The translations under genes and the position numbers were made by a program. This document shows positions 1 to 6,236 of a stretch of DNA of 7,779 bases, one piece after another. The stretch covers positions 1 to 7,779 of the forward strand of contig BNTV01000174.1 in the NCBI GenBank assembly GCA_025996865.1, written 5' to 3'. Each line of letters begins with the position of its first letter. Position 1 is the stretch's first letter. This stretch comes from Bacteroidia bacterium (GTDB taxonomy: Bacteria > Bacteroidota > Bacteroidia > Bacteroidales > Azobacteroidaceae). The notes under the pieces were generated by a model. It ran no database searches, was not told the DNA's origin, and worked only from the letters and a program-made list of their open reading frames with translations.

Positions 1-300
1 ATTCCGGCTAAACCGCAAAATTCCAAACCCTACGGTGAATGGAATACCGGAGAAATCGTTGTTTTCAAAGGCAGTGTTTTCCACTTCCAAAACGGCAAAA
101 AAGTGGTTGAATATCATTTGTGGACGCCGGAATGGAATGAATTAATCAACAGTGGTAAATTCAAAAAAGGTGGAGATTTTCAGTTGGCTTATACTTTCCT
201 GACTCAATTGGGTGGAGCGGAACATGAAGGTTATATTGGATTCCAAGATCATGGCGATGTGGTTTGGTTTAAGAATATCAAAGTGAAAGTTACCGATTAA
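1..300 (+). CDS. DUF1080 / 3-keto-disaccharide hydrolase family protein, C-terminal part
   Basis: The frame is open from base 1 to the TAA at 298-300, so about 99 C-terminal residues are visible and the start lies outside the window. The segment matches the end of DUF1080, a concanavalin-like beta-sandwich family that includes 3-keto-disaccharide hydrolases. Visible family hallmarks are GEWNTGEIVV, then HFQNGKKVVEYHLWTPEW, and near the end GYIGFQDHGDVVWFKNIKV. The last motif ('QDHG..VWFRNIK') is the usual closing strand of the family. Members are commonly exported and act on oxidised disaccharides or glycans, but the signal peptide region is not in the window and the substrate cannot be told. 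The gene converges on the hairpin at 323-357, which probably ends its transcript. The family call is firm; the enzymatic role is inferred. Confidence 0.85.
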   Translation: MPAKPQNSKPYGEWNTGEIVVFKGSVFHFQNGKKVVEYHLWTPEWNELINSGKFKKGGDFQLAYTFLTQLGGAEHEGYIGFQDHGDVVWFKNIKVKVTD

Positions 301-316
301 ATAAATATAGACTAAT

Positions 317-366
317 AATTGGGTAGGAGAAACGGGAAATAATCCCGTTTCTCCTACTTGATTTTA
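317..366. repeat. 50-bp repeat, left copy, with perfect 15-bp hairpin (likely bidirectional terminator)
   Basis: Arms at 323-337 (GTAGGAGAAACGGGA) and 343-357 pair perfectly around an AATAA loop. The surrounding 50 bp recur at 1973-2022, offset 1656, with only two mismatches (positions 322 and 358). It lies 22 bp after the DUF1080 stop codon, so it probably works as a terminator. The downstream T-run is weak (TTGATTTT). Either strand would form the same stem. Because the identity reaches beyond the stem, a copied segment is more likely than two independently evolved terminators. Confidence 0.8.
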
Positions 367-416
367 AACCGTAAAAGGCTCTGAGAACACAAAGAAGTAT
401 TTTAAAAAATCTGATA

Positions 417-854
417 TTGTACTGTGATGGATTGTATGCTTCCGTCCCTTTTTTTTGCTTTTTTAATCCTGATACCTTGGAGTTGGAAGATATTCCGAAA
501 GACTTGTTATTTGAAACGTTTTTTGAAGAGGAAGACGAGGAAGAATCCGACGAAGAAAATCCGTTTCATTTGGAACATCATAAATGGGATAAATGTGTTA
601 AAATTGAGCCGCTTGAATCTCATGGATCCTTTGAAATAATGTCGGATTTTGTTAATCAACTCAAAAGCGGCAGGGAAACGGATAAATTGATACAGGCCTT
701 AAATGGTCATAAACCGTTTGCCAATTTTAATCACCAGATTCATAATTCCAAATACAAGGAAGATTGGTTTGCTTTCCGGCAAAAGGCATTGGAAAAATAT
801 GTTATCCAACATTATTTTTATGAATATCTGGATGAAAATGAAGAAGATAATTAA
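417..854 (+). CDS. UPF0158 family protein, possibly 5'-truncated
   Basis: The second half matches UPF0158, a family of unknown function: FEIMSDFVNQL (72-82), then a basic/hydrophobic stretch ending ALNGHKPFANF (94-104), then YKEDWFAFRQKALEKY (113-128). A strongly acidic run sits at residues 37-48. The N-terminal block CFFNPDTLELEDIP (14-27) corresponds to the family's usual 'C(Y/F)..pdTgei..iP' segment. The start is uncertain. There is no in-frame ATG; TTG 417, CTG 411 and ATT 399 are the only candidates, and the frame is open back to 375, just after a TAA at 372-374. That is only a few bases from the edge of the 50-bp repeat at 366, so the true 5' end may have been lost. The next gene starts 17 bp downstream, suggesting co-transcription. 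No clear promoter is seen. Confidence 0.7.
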   Translation: MYCDGLYASVPFFCFFNPDTLELEDIPKDLLFETFFEEEDEEESDEENPFHLEHHKWDKCVKIEPLESHGSFEIMSDFVNQLKSGRETDKLIQALNGHKPFANFNHQIHNSKYKEDWFAFRQKALEKYVIQHYFYEYLDENEEDN

Positions 855-871
855 TTATAATACAAAAAAAT

Positions 872-1888
872 ATGGAAACACCGGTATCAGAGAAAAGCAC
901 AAAAGCGGAAATATTGAAAGCTTATGAAATATTATTGAAAAATGTTCAAAATACGAAAGCGGATATTCCCAAACAAATACAAGAGGAAAAACAAAAGAAG
1001 GAAACTTTGGAAAAGGTGGCTGGAATAACCAATGATGGAATTGTGAAAAATATTACCGGCCTCAAAACGAGTCTAAGCAATTCGTTGGATGAAATTCTAC
1101 AAAGTTTGACTAACGAATTTAAGAAATTGGAAGAAATACGAGCCGCTATTGTCTTGGAAAAGAAGTCGCTTGAAGATTTGTATTCTTTGTCGGCCAATAC
1201 AGATTCTTTAGCTGCTATGTTGCTCGTTCAGAAAGAGAAAAAGGATAGTTTTGAGAAATCCATAAAGGAAAAAGAAGAAGCTTTTGCCAATGAAATGGCT
1301 GAGAAAAAAGAACAATGGGAACTCGAAAAGACTAAACAGAAAAATGCCGAAAAAGAATATTCCGATGATTTGATCAAACGCAGGAAACGGGAGGAAGAAG
1401 AATATTTATACGACTTGAAAATCAAACGTCAGAAAGAACAGGACGAATATGATACTCAAAAAGTTCAATTGGAAAAGGAATTGACTGATAAAAAAGTCAA
1501 GTTTGAACAAGAGGTTTCCAACCGGGAATTGGAATTGAAAAATGCGGAAGCCGAATTGACTGAACTTCGGAAGAATAACGTAGAATTTCCAGCTAAATTA
1601 GAAAAGGCGTTGAAAGATAAAGAAACGGAAATCACCAGGCAACTCCAAACGAAATACGATTTTGACATCAAACTGATGGAAAAGCAAAACGAAGCCGACA
1701 TTCGGTTGAAAGACCAGATTATCGAATCGTTACAGGAAAAAATCAAAGAACAGCAAGCTCAATTAAAGGAATACACGGATAAAGCCAATCGTGCTGAAGC
1801 CAACGTCAAAGATATTGCAGTGAAAGCTATTGAAAATTCCTCGAAAGTGCGTATGGTGACAGCTAAACCGGACAAGGAAGATAATTAA
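872..1888 (+). CDS. Long cytoplasmic coiled-coil protein, function unknown
   Basis: 338 residues, starting at ATG 872 and preceded by an A-rich stretch, as is usual in Bacteroidota. There is no signal peptide, no membrane segment and no Walker motif. Residues 1-110 look helical but less charged (STKAEILKAYEILLKNVQ near the start). Residues about 118-235 are very rich in Lys and Glu, with a long predicted coiled coil including RRKREEEEYLYDLKIKRQK (170-188). A short break at NNVEFP (235-240) is followed by a second coil (241-310). The protein ends with a conserved-looking VKDIAVKAIENSS (312-324). I recognise this as resembling a widespread uncharacterised coiled-coil family with an 'EEEY.Y.L...R..EQDEY' core, from memory only. 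It follows the UPF0158 gene by 17 bp on the same strand. A structural or scaffold role is the most that can be inferred. Confidence 0.8.
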   Translation: METPVSEKSTKAEILKAYEILLKNVQNTKADIPKQIQEEKQKKETLEKVAGITNDGIVKNITGLKTSLSNSLDEILQSLTNEFKKLEEIRAAIVLEKKSLEDLYSLSANTDSLAAMLLVQKEKKDSFEKSIKEKEEAFANEMAEKKEQWELEKTKQKNAEKEYSDDLIKRRKREEEEYLYDLKIKRQKEQDEYDTQKVQLEKELTDKKVKFEQEVSNRELELKNAEAELTELRKNNVEFPAKLEKALKDKETEITRQLQTKYDFDIKLMEKQNEADIRLKDQIIESLQEKIKEQQAQLKEYTDKANRAEANVKDIAVKAIENSSKVRMVTAKPDKEDN

Positions 1889-1972
1889 CCGCTTATTTAT
1901 TTTTTGTTCCTAAGGGTACCTTTGTATATAAGAGTGAGTTGCAACCACCAATCGGATTTTCCATTTGAGCCA

Positions 1973-2022
1973 AATTGAGTAGGAGAAACGGGAAATAATC
2001 CCGTTTCTCCTACCTGATTTTA
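1973..2022. repeat. 50-bp repeat, right copy, with perfect hairpin; terminator of cydB and of the coiled-coil gene
   Basis: Arms 1979-1993 and 1999-2013 are identical to the left copy at 323-357 and pair perfectly around AATAA. The repeat ends on the complement of the cydB stop codon (2020-2022). It therefore lies between two convergent transcription units, cydB on the minus strand and the coiled-coil gene on the plus strand. It is well placed to end both. The T-runs on either side are weak, as is common for Bacteroidota terminators. Confidence 0.8.
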
Positions 2023-3123
2023 CTTCTTATCCATTACCCTCCAAACATAAGCAATATATCCCAGTACCGGAACAATAAATATCGAAACAATCGACATCGC
2101 TTTCAAGGTAAATAAACTCGAACAACTATTTGTAATCGTCAGTGAACTCTGCATGTCGGACAAAGACGGATAATAGGCTGTGTGATTGTATCCTGCGATA
2201 AGCAAAACCACCAAAACCGTCAAAACGACGCCAATTCCCGCCGGCCAGATTCCACGAATATATTTCGGCTGTAAATAAGTCTTGACAAATCCGAAAAGAA
2301 CTAAAACTACGCCAATTAAGAGGATAGCAAGCAACCAAGGCATCGCCAATAAATTGTGCAGATATTTATAAGGTTCTTCCGAAATGACTTTTGTAACCGG
2401 ATCTTCGGTATAACCGGATTTGAATAACAACACGATTACGTACAACAGAAAACAAACCAAAAACGGAATGGCATTGTATAACAATTGCTTGCGAGCGCCT
2501 TGGTGAATTTCTTTGTTGTCGATGTTGTTGATAAAATACAGTGAACCCAGACAACGGGATAAGAAAAATATCGCCAATCCGAGTACCACGTTCATGATAT
2601 TTCCAACCGCTTCCAAACCATGCAAAGGATTTGTCCAGGAAGAAATTACCGGCATTCCGAAATCGGTGATATTGTCTTTTCTCACGATAAATTCGGCGCC
2701 GTAAAACAAGGTTGAAACCGCTGCTCCCAATAAAATCGGAGCTAAAAGGCCATTTGTAAATAAAAATGCTTTATAGGTACGGCTTCCCAGTAAATTTCCT
2801 TTTTTGTGCATGTATTCGTAAGAAACAGCTTGAATCACAAAGCTAAAAAGTATCAGCATCCAAACCCAATAGGCGCCACCGAAACTGGTGGAGTAAAACA
2901 AGGGGAACGACGCGAAAAATGCACCGCCAAAGGTTACGAGCGTCGTAAATGTCAATTCCCATTTTTTCCCTATCGAACCCAATAACAATTGTAAATCCTG
3001 TTCTTTTTTTCCCAATTGATATATCAATGATTGTCCTCCCTGTACGAAAAGCAGGAAAACGAGCAACGCTCCCAGCACGGAAACGAGCAGCCACCAGTAA
3101 TGTTGATAAAATGAATAATCCAT
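2020..3123 (-). CDS. cydB: Cytochrome bd quinol oxidase subunit II
   Basis: 367 residues, a usual length for CydB, beginning with ATG (complement of 3121-3123). CydB is the second large integral membrane subunit of cytochrome bd, which oxidises quinol and reduces oxygen to water in the cytoplasmic membrane. About eight to nine hydrophobic helices are visible. Family marks are WELTFTTLVTFGGAFFASFP (55-74), matching the E. coli segment ending 'VTAGGALFAAWP', and the late motif GYNHTAYYPS (311-320), matching the conserved 'N.T.YP' region. The first helix carries VQGGQSLIYQLG where proteobacterial CydB has 'DGFDLG', which I believe is normal for Bacteroidota. It lies 21 bp behind cydA on the same strand and is the last gene of the operon. 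Its stop codon is embedded in the 50-bp hairpin repeat. Confidence 0.96.
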   Translation of the reverse strand: MDYSFYQHYWWLLVSVLGALLVFLLFVQGGQSLIYQLGKKEQDLQLLLGSIGKKWELTFTTLVTFGGAFFASFPLFYSTSFGGAYWVWMLILFSFVIQAVSYEYMHKKGNLLGSRTYKAFLFTNGLLAPILLGAAVSTLFYGAEFIVRKDNITDFGMPVISSWTNPLHGLEAVGNIMNVVLGLAIFFLSRCLGSLYFINNIDNKEIHQGARKQLLYNAIPFLVCFLLYVIVLLFKSGYTEDPVTKVISEEPYKYLHNLLAMPWLLAILLIGVVLVLFGFVKTYLQPKYIRGIWPAGIGVVLTVLVVLLIAGYNHTAYYPSLSDMQSSLTITNSCSSLFTLKAMSIVSIFIVPVLGYIAYVWRVMDKK

Positions 3124-3144
3124 AATGTAAAATAATTTAAATGG

Positions 3145-4719
3145 TTAAGATAATTTTTCTTCATTTTTTACATCTTTGTTTTCCGGTCCGATCTTGATTT
3201 GTTTGAACATAATCTTCAATTCGGCAGTTATCAAAACAGCAAACAAAATGAGGAAAACAAAAAATGTCAATTGAACTGATGCCGCATTAATATTCGATAT
3301 GGCAGCGTTTACCGGAAGAATATCCTGGATTGCCCAGGGTTGACGACCTACTTCAGCTACAACCCAACCTGCTTGTGAGGTCACATAAGCCAAAGGAACA
3401 GAGAGGATACAAATCCATTGTAACCATTTCATTTTAGAGATTTTATCTTTTTTGCTGTAAAACCAGACAACCGGAAATAGTATGAGGAAAAATCCACCCA
3501 GAATCACCATAATATGGAAAGAGTAAAAAACCAAAGGTACATTGGGAATCGCATCGGCAGGAGATTTTAAATAACCGTAACCAAAATGAGCGAAGTTTTC
3601 GTCCAATATTTTTTTAGCTTCAACTTTCGCCGGTTCGTTATTGGCTTTTTTCGCCCGGCTGTAATCGGCTAAAGCGCCAATGGCTAATTTTCCCCGTTCA
3701 ATCTTTTCTTCTATTGACAAGGCTTTTCCTTGCGGCGTATCATAACCTCCGTTTACCAGATTATTGATGCCCGGAACATAACTGTCGAATTGACGATTGG
3801 CAAGGTAGGAAAGGAAATTCGGAATGGGTACGGGAATTTTGAAGATAAACGGATCTTTGGAGTCACCATATTGTTTTCCGGGAGTTAAAACGCCCATAGC
3901 CAATAAGTCAACGCCGGTGCCGCCTTCGTACAATCCCTCCATAGCCGCCAGTTTCATCGGTTGTTTTTGAGCAACCTGGTGAGCCGAACCGTCGCCTGTC
4001 ACCCATGAACATACAACACCCACGAATCCTACGATGCACGCTATTTTAATGCTATCCAGGGAAAATGTTCTTTCGCGCTTTTTTAACAAAAACCATGCAC
4101 TGACTCCCAACACGAAAGCCGCGCCTAAAGTCCAGGAAGAAATCACCGTATGGAAAAATTTGTTAGTTGCTACCGGAGACAAAGCTACCGCCCAAAAATC
4201 GGTCATTTCACTACGCACCGTATCCGGATTAAACGACATACCCGCAGGGTATTGCATCCATGCGTTAGCAATCAAAATCCATAAAGCAGAGAGTGTTGCA
4301 CCTCCTACAGTCAACCAAGTGGATGCCAGATGGAATTTTTTACTCACTTTGTCCCATCCGAAAAACATAACCGCAATAAATGTCGCTTCTAAAAAGAAGG
4401 CGACAATTCCTTCAATAGCCAGAGGGGCGCCAAAAATATCACCCACAAACCAACTGTAATTCGACCAGTTAGTCCCAAATTCAAATTCGAGAATAATACC
4501 GGTCGCAACTCCAATGGCAAAATTAATGCCGAAGAGTTTCATCCAAAATTTAGTTGTTCTCAACCATTTTTCTGCCCCCGTTTTAACATAGATTGATTCC
4601 ATAATACACACAATCAAACCTAATCCGAGGGTAAGCGGGACAAACAACCAATGAACAATAGCCGTCAGAGCGAATTGCGCTCTCGACCAATCAATTAAAG
4701 ACATGTCAATTTGATTCAT
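3145..4719 (-). CDS. cydA: Cytochrome bd quinol oxidase subunit I
   Basis: 524 residues, close to E. coli CydA (522), starting with ATG (complement of 4717-4719). CydA binds haems b558, b595 and d and oxidises quinol at the periplasmic face. Ligands can be placed by alignment to E. coli from memory. His23 matches H19 (high-spin haem), His190 and Met404 match H186 and M393 (haem b558). Glu103 and Glu111 match E99 and E107 (proton path), Lys256 and Glu261 match K252 and E257 (quinol site). Glu456 and GRQPW at 458-462 match E445 and the conserved motif. The Q-loop between about 256 and 395 is of the longer kind. Position 402 is His (FHIM) where E. coli has Arg391. About nine membrane helices are visible. 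It is the middle gene of DUF4492-cydA-cydB, 17 bp after the first. Confidence 0.97.
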   Translation of the reverse strand: MNQIDMSLIDWSRAQFALTAIVHWLFVPLTLGLGLIVCIMESIYVKTGAEKWLRTTKFWMKLFGINFAIGVATGIILEFEFGTNWSNYSWFVGDIFGAPLAIEGIVAFFLEATFIAVMFFGWDKVSKKFHLASTWLTVGGATLSALWILIANAWMQYPAGMSFNPDTVRSEMTDFWAVALSPVATNKFFHTVISSWTLGAAFVLGVSAWFLLKKRERTFSLDSIKIACIVGFVGVVCSWVTGDGSAHQVAQKQPMKLAAMEGLYEGGTGVDLLAMGVLTPGKQYGDSKDPFIFKIPVPIPNFLSYLANRQFDSYVPGINNLVNGGYDTPQGKALSIEEKIERGKLAIGALADYSRAKKANNEPAKVEAKKILDENFAHFGYGYLKSPADAIPNVPLVFYSFHIMVILGGFFLILFPVVWFYSKKDKISKMKWLQWICILSVPLAYVTSQAGWVVAEVGRQPWAIQDILPVNAAISNINAASVQLTFFVFLILFAVLITAELKIMFKQIKIGPENKDVKNEEKLS

Positions 4720-4736
4720 TTGAACGGTTTTTATTA

Positions 4737-4976
4737 TTAATAAATATGTGTTTTTGTTAATTCTTTCGAAACATATTCGCTTTTTTCCTCATTCGTATCA
4801 AACCGCGAATTGAGAAAATTGGGGAAGAAAAATACTTTGAGAATAGCAAACATAATGAAAAGTTTGAGCAGGATAATAATCCACAATGGTTTACCCCATG
4901 TGAGATTTTTAAATCCATCTATATACAAATAAATAAAATCGCGAAAGGAGCTGATTTTTTTTATGGAGTTTTCCAT
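4737..4976 (-). CDS. DUF4492 small membrane protein, first gene of the cyd operon
   Basis: 79 residues from ATG (complement of 4974-4976). The N-terminal part is cytoplasmic-looking (FRDFIYLYIDGFKNLTWGK, 12-30), followed by one strong membrane helix (about 31-50, PLWIIILLKLFIMFAILKVF), then FFPNFL and a charged tail. This matches DUF4492, known to me as a family found directly upstream of cydA in Bacteroidota and some Campylobacterota. Its position, its size and its single helix suggest a small accessory or assembly subunit of cytochrome bd, like CydX or CydY in proteobacteria, but it shares no obvious sequence with those. The role is an inference from context; the family call is fairly firm. 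Confidence 0.85.
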   Translation of the reverse strand: MENSIKKISSFRDFIYLYIDGFKNLTWGKPLWIIILLKLFIMFAILKVFFFPNFLNSRFDTNEEKSEYVSKELTKTHIY

Positions 4977-4983
4977 GATCCTA

Positions 4984-5007
4984 TTAAATTATATGTTAAA
5001 TTATATG
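4984..5007. repeat. Perfect 12-bp tandem repeat in the cyd operon leader
   Basis: The unit TTAAATTATATG occurs twice with no gap (4984-4995 and 4996-5007). It lies between the predicted cyd -7 box (5014-5021) and the DUF4492 start codon (4976). It therefore covers the expected transcription start and the 5' leader. Two exact turns-spaced copies at a start site are what a regulator-binding site could look like. No bound protein can be named. Chance duplication in AT-rich DNA is the alternative. Confidence 0.7.
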
Positions 5008-5013
5008 TCGCAG

Positions 5014-5044
5014 CAAATTTAAGCAATATTTTAAGAAAAACCAA
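5014..5044 (-). promoter_or_regulatory. Predicted promoter of the DUF4492-cydA-cydB operon
   Basis: Read on the minus strand, TAAATTTG (5021 down to 5014) is an exact Bacteroidota -7 box TAnnTTTG. TTG (5044 down to 5042) is a -33 box with 20 bases between them. Transcription would start near 5007, giving a leader of about 30 nt to the DUF4492 ATG. The tandem repeat sits at the predicted start. Confidence 0.7.
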
Positions 5045-5060
5045 TATAAAGTAAAAAATA

Positions 5061-5091
5061 TTTGAAAAATAAAGAAAAAAGTGTATCTTTG
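5061..5091 (+). promoter_or_regulatory. Predicted promoter of tRNA-Leu
   Basis: TTTG at 5061-5064 and TATCTTTG at 5084-5091 match the Bacteroidota -33 and -7 boxes with a 19-base spacer. The -7 box ends 10 bases before the mature tRNA 5' end, so the precursor leader is only a few bases long. It is divergent from the cyd promoter, with the two -33 boxes about 16 bp apart. Confidence 0.82.
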
Positions 5092-5101
5092 CAGCGCAAA
5101 A

Positions 5102-5185
5102 GCCCAGGTGGTGAAATTGGTAGACACGCCACTTTGAGGGGGTGGTGCCGGTTACGGTGTGTGGGTTCAAATCCCGTCCTGGGCA
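5102..5185 (+). tRNA. tRNA-Leu (anticodon GAG)
   Basis: An 84-nt class II tRNA with a full cloverleaf. The acceptor stem GCCCAGG (5102-5108) pairs with CCTGGGC (5178-5184), and A5185 is the discriminator. The D arm runs over 5111-5127. The anticodon stem CCACT (5129-5133) pairs with GGTGG (5141-5145, one G-T pair), and the loop carries GAG at 5136-5138, reading CUC and CUU. The long variable arm (about 5146-5160, GCCG/CGGT stem) is typical of Leu. The T arm is 5161-5177 with TTCAAAT in the loop. CCA is not encoded (the next bases are CTT), so it must be added after transcription. It resembles E. coli leuU in the D arm and anticodon region. Confidence 0.95.
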
Positions 5186-5191
5186 CTTGTT

Positions 5192-5233
5192 AGAACGCTT
5201 TAATTCGTTTATAATGAACGATTAAAGCGTTCT
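5192..5233 (+). terminator. Hairpin terminator after tRNA-Leu
   Basis: AGAACGCTTTAAT (5192-5204) plus CGTT pairs with AACGATTAAAGCGTTCT (5217-5233), leaving one bulged T and a 7-base loop. It begins seven bases after the tRNA. The following TGTTCTCC is only weakly T-rich. The stem length and position make it the likely end of the tRNA transcript. Confidence 0.75.
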
Positions 5234-5271
5234 TGTTCTCCGAATCCACGGCTTCTTCCTGTATTTTCCCA

Positions 5272-5292
5272 TACACCCGAAGAATAAATGTA
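5272..5292 (+). repeat. 21-bp repeated leader motif, copy 1
   Basis: Contains CCGAAGAATAAAT (5277-5289), which recurs exactly at 6292-6304. The match extends to 21 bp with two mismatches (5276 and 5290). Both copies lie just upstream of an ATG that begins ATGAC (5313 and 6309). The function is unknown; it could be a shared leader or the scar of a duplication. Confidence 0.5.
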
Positions 5293-5312
5293 TATTTTAA
5301 TTAATACATCAT

Positions 5313-6022
5313 ATGACGAAGAAGATTATTTTTTTAGTTATCGTATTAACGATGTTGAAGGGGCAAATGGCATTGTCTCAAAATACGGATCATGAAGGCG
5401 GAGGGCATTTTACAAAAAGAATTGATTATAACGTGAACCTGAAGGGGTTTAAGGATGACGACAATTCCTACAACCTTGACGGTAAATCAATACTTGACAG
5501 GATTCTTTTGGGGAATATTAATTCTCCCGTAGAATTTGTATTTGAGGATTCACCCGAAGGGGATGATGAGGTATTGGCGTTTCGTATTGTCAGGGATTTT
5601 CCGAGTTTATCCAAACGATATCGCTGGAAGGCAGAGATATGATTTTGACTCATAACAGAGAAGTTGATCGTATCAGGCTCAGTGATGATTTGTATAAACC
5701 CTATCGTCCTGATAGCAAAACATTCAGGATAAAAAACTAATTTGCTGAGAAACTGCATGATAAAATGGCTGCATTGATTGATAATTTTAAGGCAAAAGGA
5801 GTACCCCCAATAATTATGGATGGTTATTCGGTAACATTCCGTACCGTAGTCGAGGATGAAGTGTGGTCATTAAAAATTCATCTACCTCGAGGAAATGCCC
5901 TTAAAATGTCCGATTTTTGCAAACAAATTATATTGGATGCCGACACAAGTAAGCTGGATGAAACGAAATTCATTGAACTGCTTGAGGAAATGGATTTTGA
6001 AAAACATATTGAAAACATATAA
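5313..6022 (+). pseudogene. Broken secreted-protein gene (frameshift plus in-frame TAA)
   Basis: From ATG 5313 the frame encodes a signal peptide (KKIIFLVIVLTMLKG, cleavage probably near ALSQ at 20-23) and about 85 further residues, including SPVEFVFEDSPEG and LAFRIVRD. It stops at TGA 5640-5642. The coding sense continues in another frame from about 5620 (MILTHNREVDRIRLSDD, then YKPYRPDSKTFRIKN) and meets TAA at 5738-5740. In the same frame it goes on as FAEKLHDKMAALIDNFKAKG, DGYSVTFRTVVEDEVWSLKI and FCKQIILDA to TAA 6020-6022. One indel near 5620-5645 and one CAA-to-TAA type change would restore a protein of about 235 residues. The whole resembles an uncharacterised exported Bacteroidales family that I know only by general look. 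The 3' part could still be read from ATG 5765 as 85 residues, but lacks an export signal. Confidence 0.75.
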
Positions 6023-6200
6023 AAGCAATAAGTGGATTAGAGTAGGATTGTTGTGGGGTGCTTTTATGTATCTGTCAACGGTAATTTTCTTCCCTTTATT
6101 TAACAGAGAGAAGATAATCATGTCAGCGATATGGATAGAGATACCTCTGTGGGTAAACAGACGCGACCGGGGCGATTTCAATACTAAATTAATTTGTTGA
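6009..6200 (+). CDS. Small membrane protein, function unknown, probably decaying
   Basis: 63 residues if started at TTG 6009, overlapping the end of the preceding pseudogene by 14 bp. The beginning (KTYKSNKWIRVGLLWGAF) is the typical start of small Bacteroidota membrane proteins that have two helices. One helix is clear here (IRVGLLWGAFMYLSTVIFFPLF, about 10-31, shown in two parts: IRVGLLWGAF and MYLSTVIFFPLF). Where a second helix would be expected the sequence turns charged (VNRRDRGDFNTK), which suggests a frameshift or other damage near 6150-6165. ATG starts are the norm in this genome, so TTG may be a mutated start. No function can be given. Confidence 0.45.
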   Translation: MKTYKSNKWIRVGLLWGAFMYLSTVIFFPLFNREKIIMSAIWIEIPLWVNRRDRGDFNTKLIC

Positions 6201-6236
6201 TAATCATATATTTACACCAAAAACTGCTCAATAACA

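Noticed and set aside
424..927. Two plus-strand open frames overlapping the UPF0158 gene
   Set aside because: The UPF0158 frame shows family motifs; these are out-of-phase readings.
946..1746. Three minus-strand open frames of 65-93 codons across the coiled-coil gene
   Set aside because: They are Ser/Phe-rich antisense shadows of Lys/Glu-rich codons, and the sense frame is clearly coding.
1917..1924. TACCTTTG, matching the -7 promoter box
   Set aside because: No -33 box at a proper distance, and it would transcribe only into the antisense of cydB through a terminator hairpin.
4034..4459. 141-codon plus-strand open frame
   Set aside because: It lies antisense inside cydA, whose conserved residues are on the minus strand.
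4961..5170. 69-codon minus-strand open frame
   Set aside because: It runs through the tRNA-Leu gene and both promoters and has no recognisable protein features.
5610..5645. Programmed ribosomal frameshift in the exported-protein gene
   Set aside because: No slippery heptamer is seen, and the in-frame TAA at 5738 would still stop the product, so decay is simpler.
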